64,000 nucleotides of DNA from Cricetomys ansorgei. Taxonomy: Eukaryota > Chordata > Mammalia > Rodentia > Nesomyidae. How positions within the stretch are numbered: position 1 is the stretch's first letter; each line of letters begins with the position of its first letter. The stretch is taken from NCBI GenBank assembly GCA_026225945.1, contig JAMJFZ010001074.1, forward strand, positions 1,263,501 to 1,327,500, given 5' to 3'. Positions 12,945 to 24,585 of the stretch are shown in pieces. Made by a program: the position numbers and the translations under genes. Under the pieces are notes generated by a model. The model worked only from the letters and a program-made list of their open reading frames with translations. It searched no databases and had not been told where the DNA came from.

Positions 12945-13118
12945 TCTGTGCTGTTTTTGAAACAGGATCTCACATAGTCCAGGCCTTAAACTCATTATGT
13001 AGTTGAGGCTGACCTTGAACCTCTGATCTCCTGCCTCCACTTCCCATTATTCCTGGTTTGGGTGGTGGTGGGGACTGACCCCAGCGCTTCGACTGAACTG
13101 CAGCCCTAGCCCAAGACG
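12945..13118 (-). repeat. B4-type SINE
   Basis: An antisense B1-like part (GAAACAGGATCTCACATAG, TTGAGGCTGACCTTGAACCTC) is joined to an antisense ID-like part (GGGGACTGACCCCAGCGCTT, CAGCCCTAGCCC), the composite layout of B4. Confidence 0.75.
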
Positions 13119-13855
13119 GTTCTCTTTATGTTAGTCTCACAGTGAGAGCCCTGCCCACACTTCGCCTGCTTTAGCTGGTTAGGTGAGGGTTCCATGTGAT
13201 ATTACTTTTTAGGGTTCACAAATGCCCAATAAACAGGTAAAATTTTCACATTAATAAATCAGTAAATCAGAAAATGAGGTGTCAGGCAGCTAGCCTCTGG
13301 TTTGGAAAACCAACAGTGTGAGACAGGCAAGGGAAAAGGGCCACACAACACAGCCCTCCAAGGATTCAGCTGGATGATAGGCTGGGGTGGGGGTGGGAGC
13401 CGGCAGGGTAGCTTTCCCCCCCGGGTTAGAGCAGCAGCTGCAGTCTTCCCACAGCTGAGAAAACAGCTCCTCACGGTCGATCCTACCATCCATCAATCCT
13501 CAGAACATTAGGAAGCCTCGTCCTAGGTCTGTTTTCATCATGGAAAGCTGTCTCCTTCTCCCGCCTCCACGTGGAGTGCAGAGAATCAGGGTTGGCTCCG
13601 CCCCAAAACAAGTACCACACATTCGCTGCCTTTTCCAAATGCAGCACTGTTCAGCCACCTAGGAGACTGTCCCAGCACCCTTTACCCTCTTCTGCACCAG
13701 GTCCTCTTTCCAAGGCTGGCTGGGGCCAACCCTAAGAAGCTGGTATTGGGGTGCCTACAGTCAGGGTGCACGGCCTCAACGGCACCAGCTGGCAGACAGC
13801 TATTGTGAGGCTCGGGACCCCTGGCCCTAGGCCTAAATTTCAGGTTCCTAGCGGA

Positions 13856-14395
13856 TGAAAGGACAAGACCAAAATAGCCAAACTTTAGTCAGGCTTCTAA
13901 GAGCACCAAAATTGTATAGGCCCAAGTCAGGGGCAATGTGACCCAGAACAGTTCCCAGAATTAAAGAAAAACAATTTCTGTAAGAAAAACAATTTCTAAG
14001 GTAAACAAGATATGGGCTGCTGACTAATGGCCTTGGGCTAAGAATCTCCCCCCAACCCACAATGACTAAAACCCTAAAGTTTACATTTTCTAGTGCCCAC
14101 GACCTTGCTATATGCCAGCACAAGCCAGGTGCAAGGAAGCTGACAAGTTAAAATATCAGGCCACCCGGCCCCAACCTATCAGGATAAAGATCAGTTCGGG
14201 GGACAATCAACGTATACCAACTCGGCTTATGCCCAGCAACTGTCTGTACTCTGTATAAAAAGGCTCACTTTTTGCTCCTAGGGGCCACCTTTTCCTGCGA
14301 GTAGGGACGGCCCCCTCTTGCTGTTTGCATCGATTCCCCGACTGTGTGTCTCTGTGGGGTGCAGCATCCCGGTTCGGACCTTCGGGGGTCCAACA
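13856..14395 (+). mobile_element. ERV1-type LTR, TGAAAG family, copy 1
   Basis: The first 270 bp align by eye with the LTR at 33663-34180, for example CAAACTTTAGTCAGGCTTCT, AACAGTTCCCAGAA and AACAAGATATGG. It contains TATAAAAAGG near 14255 and ends TCCAACA. From about 14125 onward it departs from the other copies, so it is a different subfamily or a recombinant. The flanks CGGA and CTAT do not match, so a simple single insertion is not supported. The motif AGAAAAACAATTTCT is duplicated internally near 13968-13998. Confidence 0.8.
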
Positions 14396-14399
14396 CTAT

Positions 14400-16770
14400 C
14401 ACATGGATACAATTCCCCCTTCATGACCAACTTGAGAAGTGGCCTCCTGATTTTCTTAAAATGTACCTGCCTGCAAAGGAACCCAGGGCCCAGGTATAGA
14501 TGCAGCTCGGTGCAGGGGTCCCCTGCATACCTGGGATCCCTGGATTCAATCAGCAACCACAACGGAGGTCAGGGTTAGAAGGAATTAAATAATAAGAGTC
14601 ACTTCTGCCAAAACACCAACAGAAATGAAAATAATCTTAAGCTGGGCCTCCCCCACCCCCAAGTTCCGACCATGATTTTCCTCCATTTTATCCATCAGGC
14701 AATCAGGTGATCTAAAGAGAGTTTCTTTCCCCCATCATTTTCCTGAAATAGACAGCTGCTTACATTGGAAGCGTGTTCCCTCTGCTCTAAAGGCAGAACT
14801 CTTTTTATCAGCCCTAGATTGTGAAGGCCAGCACCCCAGCATCAAAGTCGCGTACGTATACCTCAAAGCCAGGCGGAAACATAAGATGGTGAGCTACTAA
14901 TTGGGAGAGGAGGTAAACAGGCCTACGGGAGAGGCAGTTCAGGAAATGAATCTTAATTACTATTATTTGCGATCAAACCCAGTATTTCTCCAGTCAGGTG
15001 GTAGAACGAATGTTGACTGAGTAAGAGGGTGTCCTTCTTGAAAGGAAACCCAAGGTGTTGGTTTTCAGGGAGGCCTAAGGATGGAGCCAGGTTGGGTCAA
15101 AATGGATAAGCCACAAAACCTCTGATGGGGAGCCAGCACCCTCCATGGAGGAGGAGGATCAGAGGGCACTGGACCTGACCTCCCAGGCAGAAAGCTGATG
15201 GGGTGAAGGCAACAAAATAGGAAGTCATTGATAAAACCCTGAGTTCCTGATTTGGTGGTGCTGGGGGTCTGGGGGACACTTTCTAGCCCTGCTGTACCTC
15301 CCATCCCCACGAGCAAAGTGTCTGCAAAGACACCTGAGAATCTGTAGTACAGTTCCCCCTGGACAGAGTGTGTTCTGTAAGAACAAAATTAGTGTGCTCT
15401 GTAAGAGCAAAATGGCACCATGCTGGATCCAGTACCAGAAGTCTGGCCTCTGAGTTCTTACCTGGATTCTCACACCCAGCTCCTTAGACCACTTATGCTT
15501 CGAACGCCATCCCAAGAGATCTAAGGCTGAAACTCAATTGTGAGTGCCTCCTAATTTACAAGAACAAAATGCAATACACTTAATATTCAGATTTTCTGTA
15601 TTTCCAATGCCCTGAGGTCTTGCTGATCCAGGTTGTTCCATCCAGGGCTAGTTAATGCCTAGAAACAGCAAGCTGTTTCCCTGATGCAAGCCAACCAAGC
15701 AATAGCTTCCTCTCCCATCTATCCTTTCTCTGGCTCTTACACTCCAGGAAGAAAGTCCTCCACCAATTAACCCAGGTTCTGAGCCAGACTAACTGCCCAG
15801 AGCCCACTGAAATTACCTCACACATAACACACTCATCCTCGCATGCACACATGCATGCGAATGCACACACACTGCCTTACTGGCCTTTATCAAGGAAGCC
15901 ACAAAGAAACAAGCCCAGCCTGCCTCTGTGGCTTCCCAGGTAGCCACACATGTGCCGTGTCCCTTTCTTGGTGACTATAACAATTATTTTTGCACTGTAG
16001 TTGTCCCCTGGTCTATGGACCCCACCATACCTAAATAGTAATGGACCTTACATTTCAAAACACGCACACATAAATGGCTTAATTTTTATTTCTTAATCCC
16101 ATAAATTTTCCTTAAGGCTTCGCCACCTGCTCCCAATTATACATGGGCAGATGGCAAGCAGAAAGAACACAGCACAGATAGATCCTAATGGGAAATTGGG
16201 AATTCTATGGTATTTAGCTTGCTTTTTTATGAACGAATACATTTGGGGTTTTGGAGAACAGATAATCATATTGCTGAAGTCATAGCTGATTCTTATCTCT
16301 TTCTCATTGTGCATAAAACAAGCAACATGCTTTGCAAAGAATGAGACACCCTGAGCATAAGACTCAGTGAGGGTCGATGCTCTGATGAGATAAAAACAAA
16401 ATGCATCTTTAGACAGCAAATTCCTGAAACATTCAAGCGTCCAGAATCAACTGAAAGGAAGCACAGCTGTCAACATGGCCAGGAATAGGTGGAAATCAGA
16501 ACCGCAGAAAGTTCCTGCCCTGCACCCACTATAAACAATAATGGACTTTATTCTTTGATCACTCCTCTCATTTCAAGCCCCACCCACCCTTCCTAACCCC
16601 CCCCCCCATTCCCCATTAAAGTGCTTTCACTTAATCTTAACAAGTGAATCACAATCAGCACTTTTCAGAAACCCGAGTCCCTGAAAGAAATGACCAAAAC
16701 CCTAATCTCTGACTCCAAAGTTCACCTGGCTTCAAAAGTCAGTTTTCCCTTACCAGATTTCTGGGATATC
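14400..16770. other. Intronic stretch, unassigned
   Basis: No repeat head, tail or coding segment is clear. A short direct repeat of (A)GAACAAAATTAGTGTGCTCT type lies near 15375-15410. A C tract lies at 16599-16607. Confidence 0.45.
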
Positions 16771-16776
16771 AGAATG

Positions 16777-16800
16777 TACACACACACACACACACACACA
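16777..16800. repeat. (CA)n microsatellite
   Basis: About eleven uninterrupted CA units lie immediately beside the LTR that starts at 16805. Confidence 0.95.
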
Positions 16801-16804
16801 GCGT

Positions 16805-17361
16805 TGTTGTAGGATGTTCAATTAGATATTTTATAGTCATTATGGGATCACACTCCTGTGTACGGTCTTTATGGGGGGTGGGAGGGAAGGGTGCTTCCTG
16901 ATGCCTTGGAGCATGTTAAGGACTTGCTTCCTACAACTGTTAACACCTCTGAGCTAAAAACAATGAAGCAGCCACCCAGATCTCCACAAGAACAGGGCAT
17001 TTGTTTACATTGATGTAAATGAAGGATCCCTATCACCATCAATGGTCTGCAGCCAGGTGATCAGAGAAGACTCTGACTCACCCCCAGCTTGGACACCAGC
17101 CAGGACAGGACAGGCAACAAATTGGCTGGCAGATACTGAGAAGTGTTAGGTTCCATTCATTTGTATAATTAAGGCCTGCTTGGAGGAAGGAGGGAGTTTT
17201 GAATAAATAAAGCACCTAGGGGGTGCCAGAGCGATGTGGGGAGGCCATGGGAAAGGATATGGTGTGAGCTGTCTGCCTAAACTGCCCGGATGTTACATCC
17301 CTGAGAGTTGTCATGGCTCGTTATGACTACATCGCTGGATATAATGAATAATTCTTTAGCA
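16805..17361 (+). mobile_element. LTR, 555-bp family, copy A
   Basis: It matches 37980-38532 along its whole length by eye: AAGGGTGCTTCCTGATGCCT, AAGGACTTGCTTCCTAC, GTTAACACCTC-GAGCTAAAAACAATG, AGAAGTGTTAGGTTCCATTC and a 3' part with AATAAATAAAGCA. It runs TGTTG to TTTAGCA with a polyadenylation signal near the 3' end in plus orientation. The family name is not assigned and no target duplication is obvious. Confidence 0.82.
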
Positions 17362-17499
17362 CAAAGTCAAGAAGACCTCACGGAAGGTATGTGCATATAA
17401 GGCCAGCACAACAGCCCAATGGATTCCTACACCTTCCTCAATGACGGCCAGTGCCATACTTGTTGGGATCCAGGTTACCCAGACTATGGAAGCTTCAGC

Positions 17500-18689
17500 T
17501 TGACAAGGATTCTGGGTCTCCGTTGTTGGGAAATTGGAATTCCTTAACTGCTTTGCCCTTTTCTTATCTTTACTGTACGGTGACATACGTTTCTCATCAA
17601 TAATAAGGTCTGTATAGCCTAATAGTAATATCCAAATTAATCCCTAAGCTGGCCACTGCTGGCTGGAATGGAACACGGCCATGCTATTCAAAAGTAAATT
17701 GTAATCACCTCCGGATTTCCATGTCCTGGCATGAGAGAGCTGCCCAGATTTATTACAAATACATCATAAAGCTACCTAGAGTAAATGCTGATCTTCCCAG
17801 GAAGAGATAAGCCTTAATAGATAGAAGCCAGAGAGCTTAGTTAGAAAGTTAGTGCACCTGGGAAAACACGCAGATAGTAAGCCCTTCACTAATGAAGAAT
17901 ATAGCAAGCCTGCACCAACCTAAAAGTAAACATTCCCAGGACTTAAAGAGAGAAATAGCCTTCAATCTAGCCAGGCCACCAGATAAGACTAGAAATTTAG
18001 AGCTTTGACCCAGAAGAATAAATACATACCAAGGAACTAAAAAACCATAAAATCTTCCCCTGGCGCCTTCATGGCACCCTGAACTATCTGTGCAAGGCAA
18101 ATGGCAATATAATTCAATCAGCAGTGACATCCCACCATCCACTAATTGGTCATTGTATCATTTACTCTCTGATGATAACTGAGAAACCTTGAAGCCTGCA
18201 GCTGTAAGGAGGAAAGATACTTTCACATTGGTTCCCTTTTGATGTGCATCCCTTAGAAAAGCATTCCTGCAGTTTGCTACTTAAGCTACAGAAAAGTCTT
18301 GAACAAAGGAGAGAAGACAAGAGACAGAGACAGCCGGATAGGAGAGACGAGGCGAATGAACTAACTGAGGAGAATAAATTGTAAGGCCTAGAGAATTGAA
18401 TTGCTAGCTTAGAGAAACTGTTTTATTCCCTTAATGTGCACATTGTTATTTTCTTTGATTTTATTCTTTGTTTTTCTTTATCTTACTATTAAAGAGGCGC
18501 TCCTGTGTCTCATAATCATCATAAGGCATATTCTGTGTGTTTTATTAAAGCGCATTAAGCGTGCCAACTAACAGTCCCATAGAAGAGTGAGGTACTGCGC
18601 TCACTTGTCATAACTTATGTTGTTTATCCTTCTTTGTGGAGGCTGAGGAACGCATCGCGGGGACTACAGCTGGACTTGACCCCCACACA
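17500..18689 (+). mobile_element. Long LTR-like element, copy 1
   Basis: This matches the reverse complement of about 47405-48290. Shared anchors are AGCTTGACAAGGAT, ATCTTTACTGTA-GGTGACA, CTCATCAATAATA, GAAGCCTGCAGC, TTATTAAAGC and AGAGTGAGGTACTGCGCTCA followed by a GTTTATCC-TTCGTGGAGGC-like stretch and a C-rich end ACCCCCACACA. Copies that end in the same CA-terminated sequence on opposite strands suggest an LTR of a betaretrovirus-like (ERVK) element. The left edge is approximate. Confidence 0.65.
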
Positions 18690-18859
18690 TACTGTTCAGA
18701 AAAGCATTCTTAAAATGTTCTTAAATAACGGAAAATTGCACCATATCAGATAAGGTCCTCAGTTCTTGGTATGGATTCATTTAATCCTCCCAAGAACCCT
18801 TGCTCTACAATGGGTCTTGAATGTCCCCGAAAGGCCATGTGCTGCTCAGCAAACTTGGG

Positions 18860-19160
18860 GGCTAGAGAGAGGAAGCAGAATCTTTTAAGTGGTGGAGCCT
18901 AGGTAAAAGGATGTCATGAAGTAGGGTGCCCTTGAAGGGGATTTTGGGACCCCCCCCAACCTCTTCCATGTGTTTCTTTACCGTATGGTCACATGAGATG
19001 AGCCAGTGTGTGCTCCTCCATGATGTATCATGCCGCTGTAGGCCCAAAGCAACTGAGCCATGGGCTGACCTGAGCCTCTGAAACCAAGAGAAAATAAGTC
19101 CTTCCTCCTTTTAAGATATCTTGGGCATTTGTTAAAGTACTAGAAAACCAATTAAGATGC
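18860..19160 (+). mobile_element. Degenerate MaLR-type LTR
   Basis: The layout GCCTCTGAAACCAAGAGAAA, ATAAGTCCTTCCTCC and a following GGCATTTGTTA region is that of an eroded MaLR LTR 3' half. The edges are uncertain. Confidence 0.5.
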
Positions 19161-19169
19161 CTCACAATG

Positions 19170-20250
19170 CGAATACTCCCAAACATTTATCACAAATGAG
19201 AAAGTATTAAAAAAATTTTGCATGAATATATGCCACTTTTAAAATCTTAACAAAAGTCACAATATATTTCACGGAAATACAAAATAAGTAGGAGATACGA
19301 GATAGAAGAGGGAGAGGGAGCGATGCCAAATCTGTGTATTCATAAATGAGAAAACCTGGGGGTCAGAAGTCAAATAACTCTCCTGAAGTCCTAAGAGAGG
19401 AGCTCAGCTCCTTATACCCCACCCTGCACAGCTGTGGGACAAGAAGTACCCACCAAGAGCTGCTCACACACAAGGCACTGGCGACTTCACGCGACCTGAC
19501 AAAACAGGTCATAGCTGGAGGGGCCAGTCCACCATGGCAGAGAAAGCGAGCTCACTGCAGCTTGTAGTAATGGCTGATTTCACTCAGTGTGGGGAGAAGG
19601 GCAGGGGGTGGGGGTGGAGGATTACAACTGCTCTGCGCTGATCTTCTTGGTGCTCTTAGCAAGGAAGCTGCAGAGCATCAGCCCAGGCTTGCAAACACTA
19701 GCTTCTCATTCCCTCAAGCTCAGCTTGTTGGTTGCATTTCCTTGGGCAGACTCACTTGGGGGCCAGCTCTCCACTGTTTAAGGAAATCCCAGGTGACAAG
19801 AAAACAAAGACACCCTTCCTCTGAGGGACAATTACTCAAACTTTATATCTGGGCTCCCCAGAAAAGAAAAACAAACCAACTATTCCTTTTTTGCATTTCT
19901 GCCTGCCCACTCGCTCCTCACTTCTCCCTTTCCAGGGGGACGGGGCAGTGTTTGAACCATTCATTTATGCAGTCCTTGCTGCCAAGCCCTGTGACGGATG
20001 CTATGACGTGTGGGCAGGCACTGTCATGGCCTCCGCTGTGGCTGTAGGAAGCTCGGGCTCTTGGAAACAAGCTGTCCACGGGCACAGCTCCGCAGAGGCG
20101 AGTACAGGACCAGACGCAGGGGTAATATAAAGCCAGCCTAGGAAGGTTGAAAGAACAGGAAAATCACACATTCTCTCTGTGTGTATGGGTGCAGGTACAA
20201 ATGGACACACACAAATCTGACTGTGGGGAGGCGTTATTCCTCAAGTGGCG
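19170..20250. other. Intronic stretch, nothing recognised
   Basis: No well-preserved repeat or coding segment. A 152-codon open frame at 19589-20047 (+) has no splice context or family resemblance. Confidence 0.5.
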
Positions 20251-20253
20251 TCC

Positions 20254-20526
20254 TTATTTATTTATTTATTTATTTATATTTATTTATACTGAGAAAAGAT
20301 TCCCCCAGTGCCCTGGAACTGGCCAAGTAGGCTAGTGTACCTGGCTAGTGAACCCTAGGATTTATCTGCCTGTCTCCACTTGACCAGCCCTGGGTTTACG
20401 AGCTTGAACCATCATCATCATGTTGTTTGTTGTTGTTACTGTTGCTTTATGTGGGTTCTGGAGCTGGAATTGGGTCTTGTGCTTATGAAGCAAATGCTTT
20501 ACCAACTGGCCTTTTCTCTCCAGGCC
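20254..20526 (-). repeat. SINE (B3/B4-like) with (TTTA)n tail
   Basis: A (TTTA)n run at 20254-20288 is followed, after a diverged body, by GGAGCTGGAATTGGGTCTTG and ACCAACTGGCCTTTTCTCTCCAGGCC (near 20500-20526), the antisense of a B2/B3/B4-type head. Confidence 0.6.
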
Positions 20527-20589
20527 CAGAATCACACTTCTTTTAAAAAAAAAAAATCAATAATTATTTTTTAAAACCCAAAATCCAAC

Positions 20590-20948
20590 TTTATTTTCCA
20601 ATAAAGTTCCTGTTTACTAAATGGATATATCAGACTAGAGCCTACAGTGGGGAAGTGTGCCTCTGCCTCCATGTCGCGGGGGGGCGCCCGGATGGACGGC
20701 ACATATCTCTGACCGGTTTGCCTGCCCTTGGGACCCTTCTTCTCCTGCTGGGTTGCCTAGCCTTCCCTGGATGTAAGGATTAGTGCAGGGCCTTGTGCCA
20801 TCTCATTATGCCCTGTTTGGATGGTAACCCTGGGAGGATTGCTCTATCCTGAAGAGAAGTGATAGAGCAGGGTGTGGCTCTGGGAGAAAGGGGAGATGGG
20901 AGGAACTGGGAAGTGGAGGGGGGCCGGGATGTATTATATGAGATTTAA
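20590..20948 (+). mobile_element. L1 3' UTR fragment
   Basis: It carries the landmarks of the rodent L1 3' untranslated region in order: CTCTGACCGGTTTGCCTGCC, GGGACCCTTCTTCTCCTGCT, GGGTTGCCTAGCC, CTGTTTGGATGGTAACCCTGG, a purine-rich block, then GGGATGTATTATATGAGA. No L1 coding sequence precedes it, so it is a 5'-truncated copy. Confidence 0.88.
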
Positions 20949-20949
20949 A

Positions 20950-21493
20950 AGGACAGATGGACCAGAGGTTAAGAGCTTACTGCTCTTACAGAGGACCTGA
21001 GTTTGGCTGCCAACACCCACAGCAGGCTGCTCACAAGCAACTCCAGCTTCGAGAGATCAGACACCTCTGGCCTCCATGGGCACCTGAACTCACACACACA
21101 ATCCACAAGCAATGTCCTAGTTTGCTGTCTACTGCAGAGATGAGACACCATAACCAAAAGCAACTTGGGGAAGAAGGGTTTATTGCATTGCACAACTCTC
21201 AGGTCACAGTCCATCACTAAGGGAAGGCAGGGCAGGAACTCAAAGCAGAAGCCTGGAGACAGGAACTAAAGCAGAGGCCACAGAGGAACACTGTTTAATG
21301 GCTTAATCTCACGGCTTACTCAGGACAACCCAGAACCACTGCCCAGGGTAGCACTGCCCTCCCGCACCAATCATTAACCAAGAAAATGACCCAAACACCT
21401 GCCTACAGGCGGATCTGAAAGACTCCTCAACTGAGATTCTCTTTTCTCAGATGTCTACATTTGGGTCAAGTTGATAAAAACCAATTACCACAT

Positions 21494-21535
<42 letters not shown>

Positions 21536-21541
21536 GCATAC
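20950..21541 (+). repeat. B2/B3 SINE split by a MaLR LTR
   Basis: The head (GATGGACCAGAGGTTAAGAG, CTCTTACAGAGGACCTGAGTTTGG) and body run to 21112. The CA-rich tail resumes at 21493 as TGCAAACACACACAC. The LTR at 21113-21492 sits between. Confidence 0.85.
21113..21492 (-). mobile_element. MT-type MaLR solo LTR
   Basis: On the plus strand it runs from TGTCCTAG to AATTACCACA. Read on the minus strand it starts with the GTCAACTTGAC-type region (here ATCAACTTGACCC) and ends in AATAAACCC-like sequence and a CATCTCTGCAGTAGA region. It lies in a B2/B3 SINE, and the flanks AGCAA and TGCAA match at four of five positions, the duplication length of ERVL/MaLR. Confidence 0.85.
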
Positions 21542-21544
21542 ACT

Positions 21545-23106
21545 ACCAACAACAACAGCAACAATAAATTAAAAGGTTTCTTAAATATTTGGTTGGACAT
21601 TCCTGCTCAAGAGTGAAGTAAAAGTTAGGCATTTACCCAACTCCACTTCAAGAATCAGGAGGGTTTCTGAACACCTGTTAGTTTAAGCAGGAGTTAAGGG
21701 CCCCCAAAGGCAAAGTCCCAGCACTTTGGAGGCTGAAAGTACTTCATGTTCCTGAAGTTGTAAAATGCTTTACAAAGTTTACATAAAGTGTTTTATGGAT
21801 CTTTCAACGTTCAGTTTTCAGAGCACACATCTGGAACGTGCTGGTGCTCCTGTGTCTGCTTTCCTGACCTGCACCAAAGCAGCCCTTGGAATGACACTTC
21901 CAGCCCAGCTGGAACCACAGAGACTTGACAGCTTAGTTATTATCTTAACACCCACTGCTACGGGTGGCAGGCTCCTTTTCTGTAGTTCTAGTTACGCCTC
22001 AGTACTTGAGAGGAAAAAAAAAAAAACAACCTCCATTTGCATCTGTAAATTGTGGGCACGCAGATAATAGCAACTATCGCCACACGGTCATACCAGATGT
22101 GCATCCAGATGTGCAGCCAGACTGACTTCTCGGTTTCTGTCCTGACCCAAAAGTGGGCTGACTCTGTTATGGTCGAGCCCACTTTCTAAATGCATCATGC
22201 ACCACCACCTCCAGCTCCTCGCCTCTCCGAGGACAGAGATATCAATACACTATCAAAATCAAAGCAACGCCGGGAAATGCAGTTATAAAAGATGCCAAAT
22301 GTTACACATTCAGCTTTGCTGAAATATGCTTTCAAGTTTTTAAAAGGCAGCCAACATGTGCTCAAGATGAACCTAGACAGCAGAGCAAACTGTTCAATAA
22401 AAACCTAATGTCCAGACTTGGCCACCTGCCCTCCAACCTCCTGTGGTGATCCTCCATAGTGACCGCTGCTGCCAGACATCTCTCAGAAATGCTCGTGTTC
22501 TCACAAGAATCTACGCATAGAAACATGCATGTGTCTTTCTTTGAAAACCAGGTACATGGATTCACCATGCTCTGTCCTTCTACTCCTTCTCCCAAAGGGG
22601 AAAAAACTTACTGAACACTGTATCTTAGCCATCTCTTCCTCTATACACACCCAAATTCACCTTATTGTCTTAATGTGCAAAACCAGCAAACCCATCACCT
22701 TAGCCACATTTATGCTTTCAGTTATCAACATTAAGGACATTCACATACTGTGCGACAGACTGTAGGAAGCACGTGTAGTGTCAGGGCTGGCCTGACAAGT
22801 CAGAAAGTACCTGAATGGGGGGGTGGGACTGAGGGGCCTTCTGGAGGAGAGGGGAGAAGAGACAAAGACAGAAGGGGATAGACCAGGCACACACAGTATC
22901 ATTGAGCTCAGGTGGAATGGAGCTGGAGTTTAATTTTTGTCTCAATTTTTATACACTTTTCCCTCAAGGGTCTACGTGCAGCTGCAGCAGTTACAAAGTT
23001 AATGATCACAAGGAACTTAACAGATACACAATGAGGGCTTCAATCACGGGGTAAAACAATACACGAGTAAAACATCTCATTCTCTAGTTAAACCTAAACC
23101 TTGAAA
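21545..23106. other. Intronic stretch; possible antisense LTR at 22.8-23.0 kb
   Basis: 21545-22780 shows no clear repeat. At about 22790-22990 the sequence has G-rich blocks and a GGAGTTTAATTTTTGTCTCA segment reminiscent of an antisense polyadenylation region, so an LTR next to the minisatellite is possible but unproven. Confidence 0.35.
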
Positions 23107-23253
23107 CTTCCTTCTTTCTGCCGGAGCAGGACGTTTATCTTGGGAGATAACCTGTCTCAGGGAAGCTGAATGTTTACCCAGGGAAATAGCTTCTCTAGGT
23201 GGCATTAGATGCTTGTCTAGGACAATAGCCTCACATGATGGAGCTAAATGTTT
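23107..23253 (-). repeat. 39-bp minisatellite, about four units
   Basis: On the minus strand the open frame shows a 13-residue period with units starting KHLAPSCEAIVLD, KHLMPPREAISLG, KHSASLRQVISQD and KRPAPAERRK. At DNA level the shared words are ATGTTTA/CGTTTATC, GGGAgATA and CTcAGGgAGCTgA. There is no evidence that it is translated. Flanking sequence may belong to an endogenous retroviral element. Confidence 0.7.
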
Positions 23254-23912
23254 AGGGAGAGAAGGAATGTTCCTTTGGAAAACCTTGACTTCCCCAAAAC
23301 AAGCCCCTCTCAGGCAGTTTTTAATGTTTTGTGACTCAGTTTTGCTCAGATCTCCCAATAAAGGAACTAAGCAATATTAGCCAGAGGCTCACAGCAGAAT
23401 CTAGGCCCAGAGTATGGGGAGCTCACCACAGTGTAGCCTCAAATTCTATGTTTACTCCACACAGGCTCTCCTTTTGCTTCCTGCCCTCAACCTTTAGAAA
23501 CCCCATTTCTGTTGTTGTTTCTTTAACCATGTCAGATACTTCATTTGAATGGAGTCCTAGGATATTTGTCCTTTTATAGGCTGGTTTTGATGAACATAAC
23601 GTCCTCGAGGCTAAAAGTAAGCCACCTCTAAAGCACAGCCTTCTGTCTACAGACACATAAGGTTCGAATCCACCTCGCTTATTTTTGTCCTTTGATTTTA
23701 CAGCTGTATAGGACTATAAGTCTGTTCTGCAGATCGAAGCTGCAAGAAGAGATCAATTGACCCAAAGCTCTCTGTGCCTCTTATCTGAGCAGAAAGCACC
23801 ACTGTATCCCCAGGCCTGGAGAAGAGGAGAGGCAGGGTTCCACAGAGAACGGAGTAAGCAAGGACTCTAAACAGCAGCTAGGTGTGGGCCTCCTTCAGAA
23901 GAAAGAATTGCC

Positions 23913-24125
23913 TGGGTTGCGGAGATGGCTCAGCGGTTTAGAGCTCTTGTTCTTGTAGAGGACCTGGGTTCAATTCCCAGCCCTGACTAGGGAGCTCACA
24001 ACTCTTAGTTTCAAGGGATCCAACACCCTTTTCTGACCTCCAAGGACACTAGGCATGCACATGGCGTACGTGCATATACACAAGCAAAACATTTATGCAC
24101 ATAAAATAATTTTAAAAACAGAAAT
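23913..24125 (+). repeat. B2/B3 SINE
   Basis: The sequence has TTGCGGAGATGGCTCAGCGG, GAGGACCTGGGTTCAATTCC and a tail with ATAAAATAATTTTAAAA, which is a typical plus-strand B2/B3. Confidence 0.95.
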
Positions 24126-24424
24126 GAAAGAACTGCCCCTAAGCAAAACACCAGCACCTCTCTCCCAGCGAGGCCCTTGCTGATGGAGCTCCTTTCTGCT
24201 GTCTCAGCTCACAAGTGGCTGTGCAACTTCACTCTCTTATCAATACTTAACAGGCTATCTATAATACACTGCGTTATGTGTTATACATGGATTTTACATG
24301 TTACATATATCAAAGGGGGCCATCACACACACGGTGGACGGTTCCTGAGACAGGTCTTATTATAAGATTACTGAGGAGGTTATGACCTCAATCTTTCAGC
24401 CTCAGCAGTGGTACGCTGTTTGAG

Positions 24425-24585
24425 TTTTTTCCGTTATTGCTTTGGGTTGGGTTGGGGTTTATTTACCTTCTTGCTATATAGCCCTGGCTAGCTGGAACTT
24501 ACTGGGTATAACCAGGCTGTGTGAACTTGCAATAATCCTCCTGTTTCTGCTTCTGAGCACTGGAATTGTGGGACTGAACACTGTA
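24425..24585 (-). repeat. B1-like SINE, diverged
   Basis: TTGCTATATAGCCCTGGCTAG, ACCAGGCTGTGTGAACTTG and GAGCACTGGAATTGTGGGACT (at about 24470-24575) match antisense B1 with many substitutions. Confidence 0.75.

Noticed and set aside
19589..20047. 152-codon plus-strand open frame
   Set aside because: No family resemblance or splice borders; overlapping frames in the same place are also open.
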